From positions 372,001 through 436,000 of the forward strand of contig NZ_JAAHIH010000003.1 in NCBI RefSeq assembly GCF_010671925.1: DNA of 64,000 nucleotides. The letters run 5' to 3'. A program made the translations under genes and the position numbers. This document shows, piece after piece, positions 63,444 to 64,000 of the stretch (positions are counted from its first letter, which is position 1; each line of letters starts with the position of its first letter). Under the pieces are notes generated by a model. It saw nothing but the letters and a program-made list of their open reading frames with translations, was not told the origin of the DNA and searched no databases. This DNA is from Moorena sp. SIOASIH (GTDB taxonomy: Bacteria; Cyanobacteriota; Cyanobacteriia; Cyanobacteriales; Coleofasciculaceae).

Positions 63444-64000
63444 CTAAATCTGCCGACGAAACGCTCTAATCGCTTCTCCCGCATCGGTTTCTGCCATCAA
63501 AACACAGCGTCTGAACCAATCAAGATCCAGTTCACTCAGTCCAGGTAGCAAGCTACGCTCGATGGGGACATAACTGCCGTCTTCAAGATGATAAAGCTTT
63601 AGTAATCCATCTTCCCAAAACCAAACCTCTGGAACACCTAAAGCTTGATAGCGTTCTAACTTACTGATGCCACCACTGCTAAAAACCACTTCAATGGACA
63701 AATCTGGAATCAGCTTGACACTACCAATGCAATAAGACTCATCAGCTTGGGCAGAGGCGACGCCTTCTTTTTCCTGAGTCATGGAGCGAGTTGACTGAAA
63801 GAAAATACCCTTTTCCGTCAGAAAGGTTGTGATTAAGTAACCGATGATACTGGCAAAAATTTCATGTTCTCGTCCGGGCATGAGAATCTCGATTATCCCA
63901 TCATAGTAAAACAGCCGTACTCCAGGAGAACCATCAAATCCCTTCTGGATGAACTTAAACTGTTCCCAGGTGCCATCATGGACAATGCGTTGGTCGGTGG
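63444..64000 (-). CDS. Uma2-family (DUF820) nuclease-like protein, 5' end outside the window
   Basis: The minus-strand frame is open through the right edge (TDQRIVHDGTWEQFKFIQKG, SPGVRLFYYDGIIEIL), so the ATG at MPGREHEIFA is internal. Uma2 landmarks: the front segment, IPDLSIEVVFSSGGISKLER, and YQALGVPEVWFWEDGLLKLY. The PD-(D/E)XK-like core residues (Asp and Glu in PDLSIEV) are present. It is a member of the same family as the gene at 6423, with no DUF4351 tail. Its role is unknown. Confidence 0.82.
   Translation of the reverse strand, partial: TDQRIVHDGTWEQFKFIQKGFDGSPGVRLFYYDGIIEILMPGREHEIFASIIGYLITTFLTEKGIFFQSTRSMTQEKEGVASAQADESYCIGSVKLIPDLSIEVVFSSGGISKLERYQALGVPEVWFWEDGLLKLYHLEDGSYVPIERSLLPGLSELDLDWFRRCVLMAETDAGEAIRAFRRQI

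Overview
The window reads as chromosome of a large-genome filamentous cyanobacterium. The HIP1 octamer GCGATCGC recurs throughout, and there is a tocopherol cyclase, cyanobacterial STAND/WD40 giants, a zinc-ribbon Ser/Thr kinase with WD40 repeats, and a very high load of heptanucleotide tandem arrays and small palindromic repeats. The style resembles Moorena/Lyngbya, but that genus call is inference. No rRNA, tRNA or CRISPR array was found. Genes are separated by long intergenic stretches filled with repeats, and several genes are broken or reshaped by mobile elements.

Region by region. 1-7.3 kb: the end of an MgtE Mg2+ channel, an M20 amidohydrolase, a three-gene minus-strand group (AtzG-like subunit, AtzE-like amidase, thiamine-diphosphate enzyme) and a Uma2/DUF4351 protein. 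7.3-19 kb: a TnpB-only element abuts and apparently truncates the last gene of a minus-strand cluster. That cluster is a P-loop ATPase, a 1735-residue STAND NTPase with TPRs, a membrane segment and 14 WD40 repeats, and a shortened paralogue; it is the most system-like locus in the window. 19-26 kb: ureidoglycolate lyase, a MATE exporter, a Na+ symporter, a phytochelatin-synthase-like cysteine protease and two small unknown proteins. 26-37 kb: a giant DUF4347/propeller/RTX exoprotein, divergent fdhD and an FdhF/YdeP molybdo-oxidoreductase, a small unknown, a DUF2256 zinc protein and an isoaspartyl peptidase. 37-45 kb: a GT39-like membrane protein, a NACHT-HEAT NTPase split by a complete TnpB element, and glmU. 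46-56 kb: an MnmD-like methyltransferase, a 751-bp non-autonomous element with perfect 8-bp target duplications and a 78-residue cargo gene, tocopherol cyclase, a secreted protein with three 58-residue repeats, a DUF819 membrane protein, a UPF0175/DUF3368 toxin-antitoxin pair, the WD40 kinase and a coiled-coil protein. 56-64 kb: a TnpB-element deletion derivative, a DUF4157 toxin-like protein, a REP-associated transposase (RAYT) among REP/MITE-like repeats, a DUF433/DUF5615 pair enclosed by nested repeats, a small orphan gene with a consensus promoter, a VOC protein and a partial Uma2 gene.

How the parts fit. fdhD and the FdhF-type enzyme are a plausible functional pair (sulfuration of the molybdenum cofactor). 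AtzG, AtzE and the ThDP enzyme form a compact catabolic group. The ATPase/STAND cluster, NACHT-HEAT protein and WD40 kinase are regulated signalling or conflict machines. A recurring theme is repeats entering genes: tandem arrays have expanded between Walker A and Walker B in two STAND paralogues, a palindromic mini-repeat sits in frame inside three proteins, and three genes take their stop codons from intergenic repeat families.
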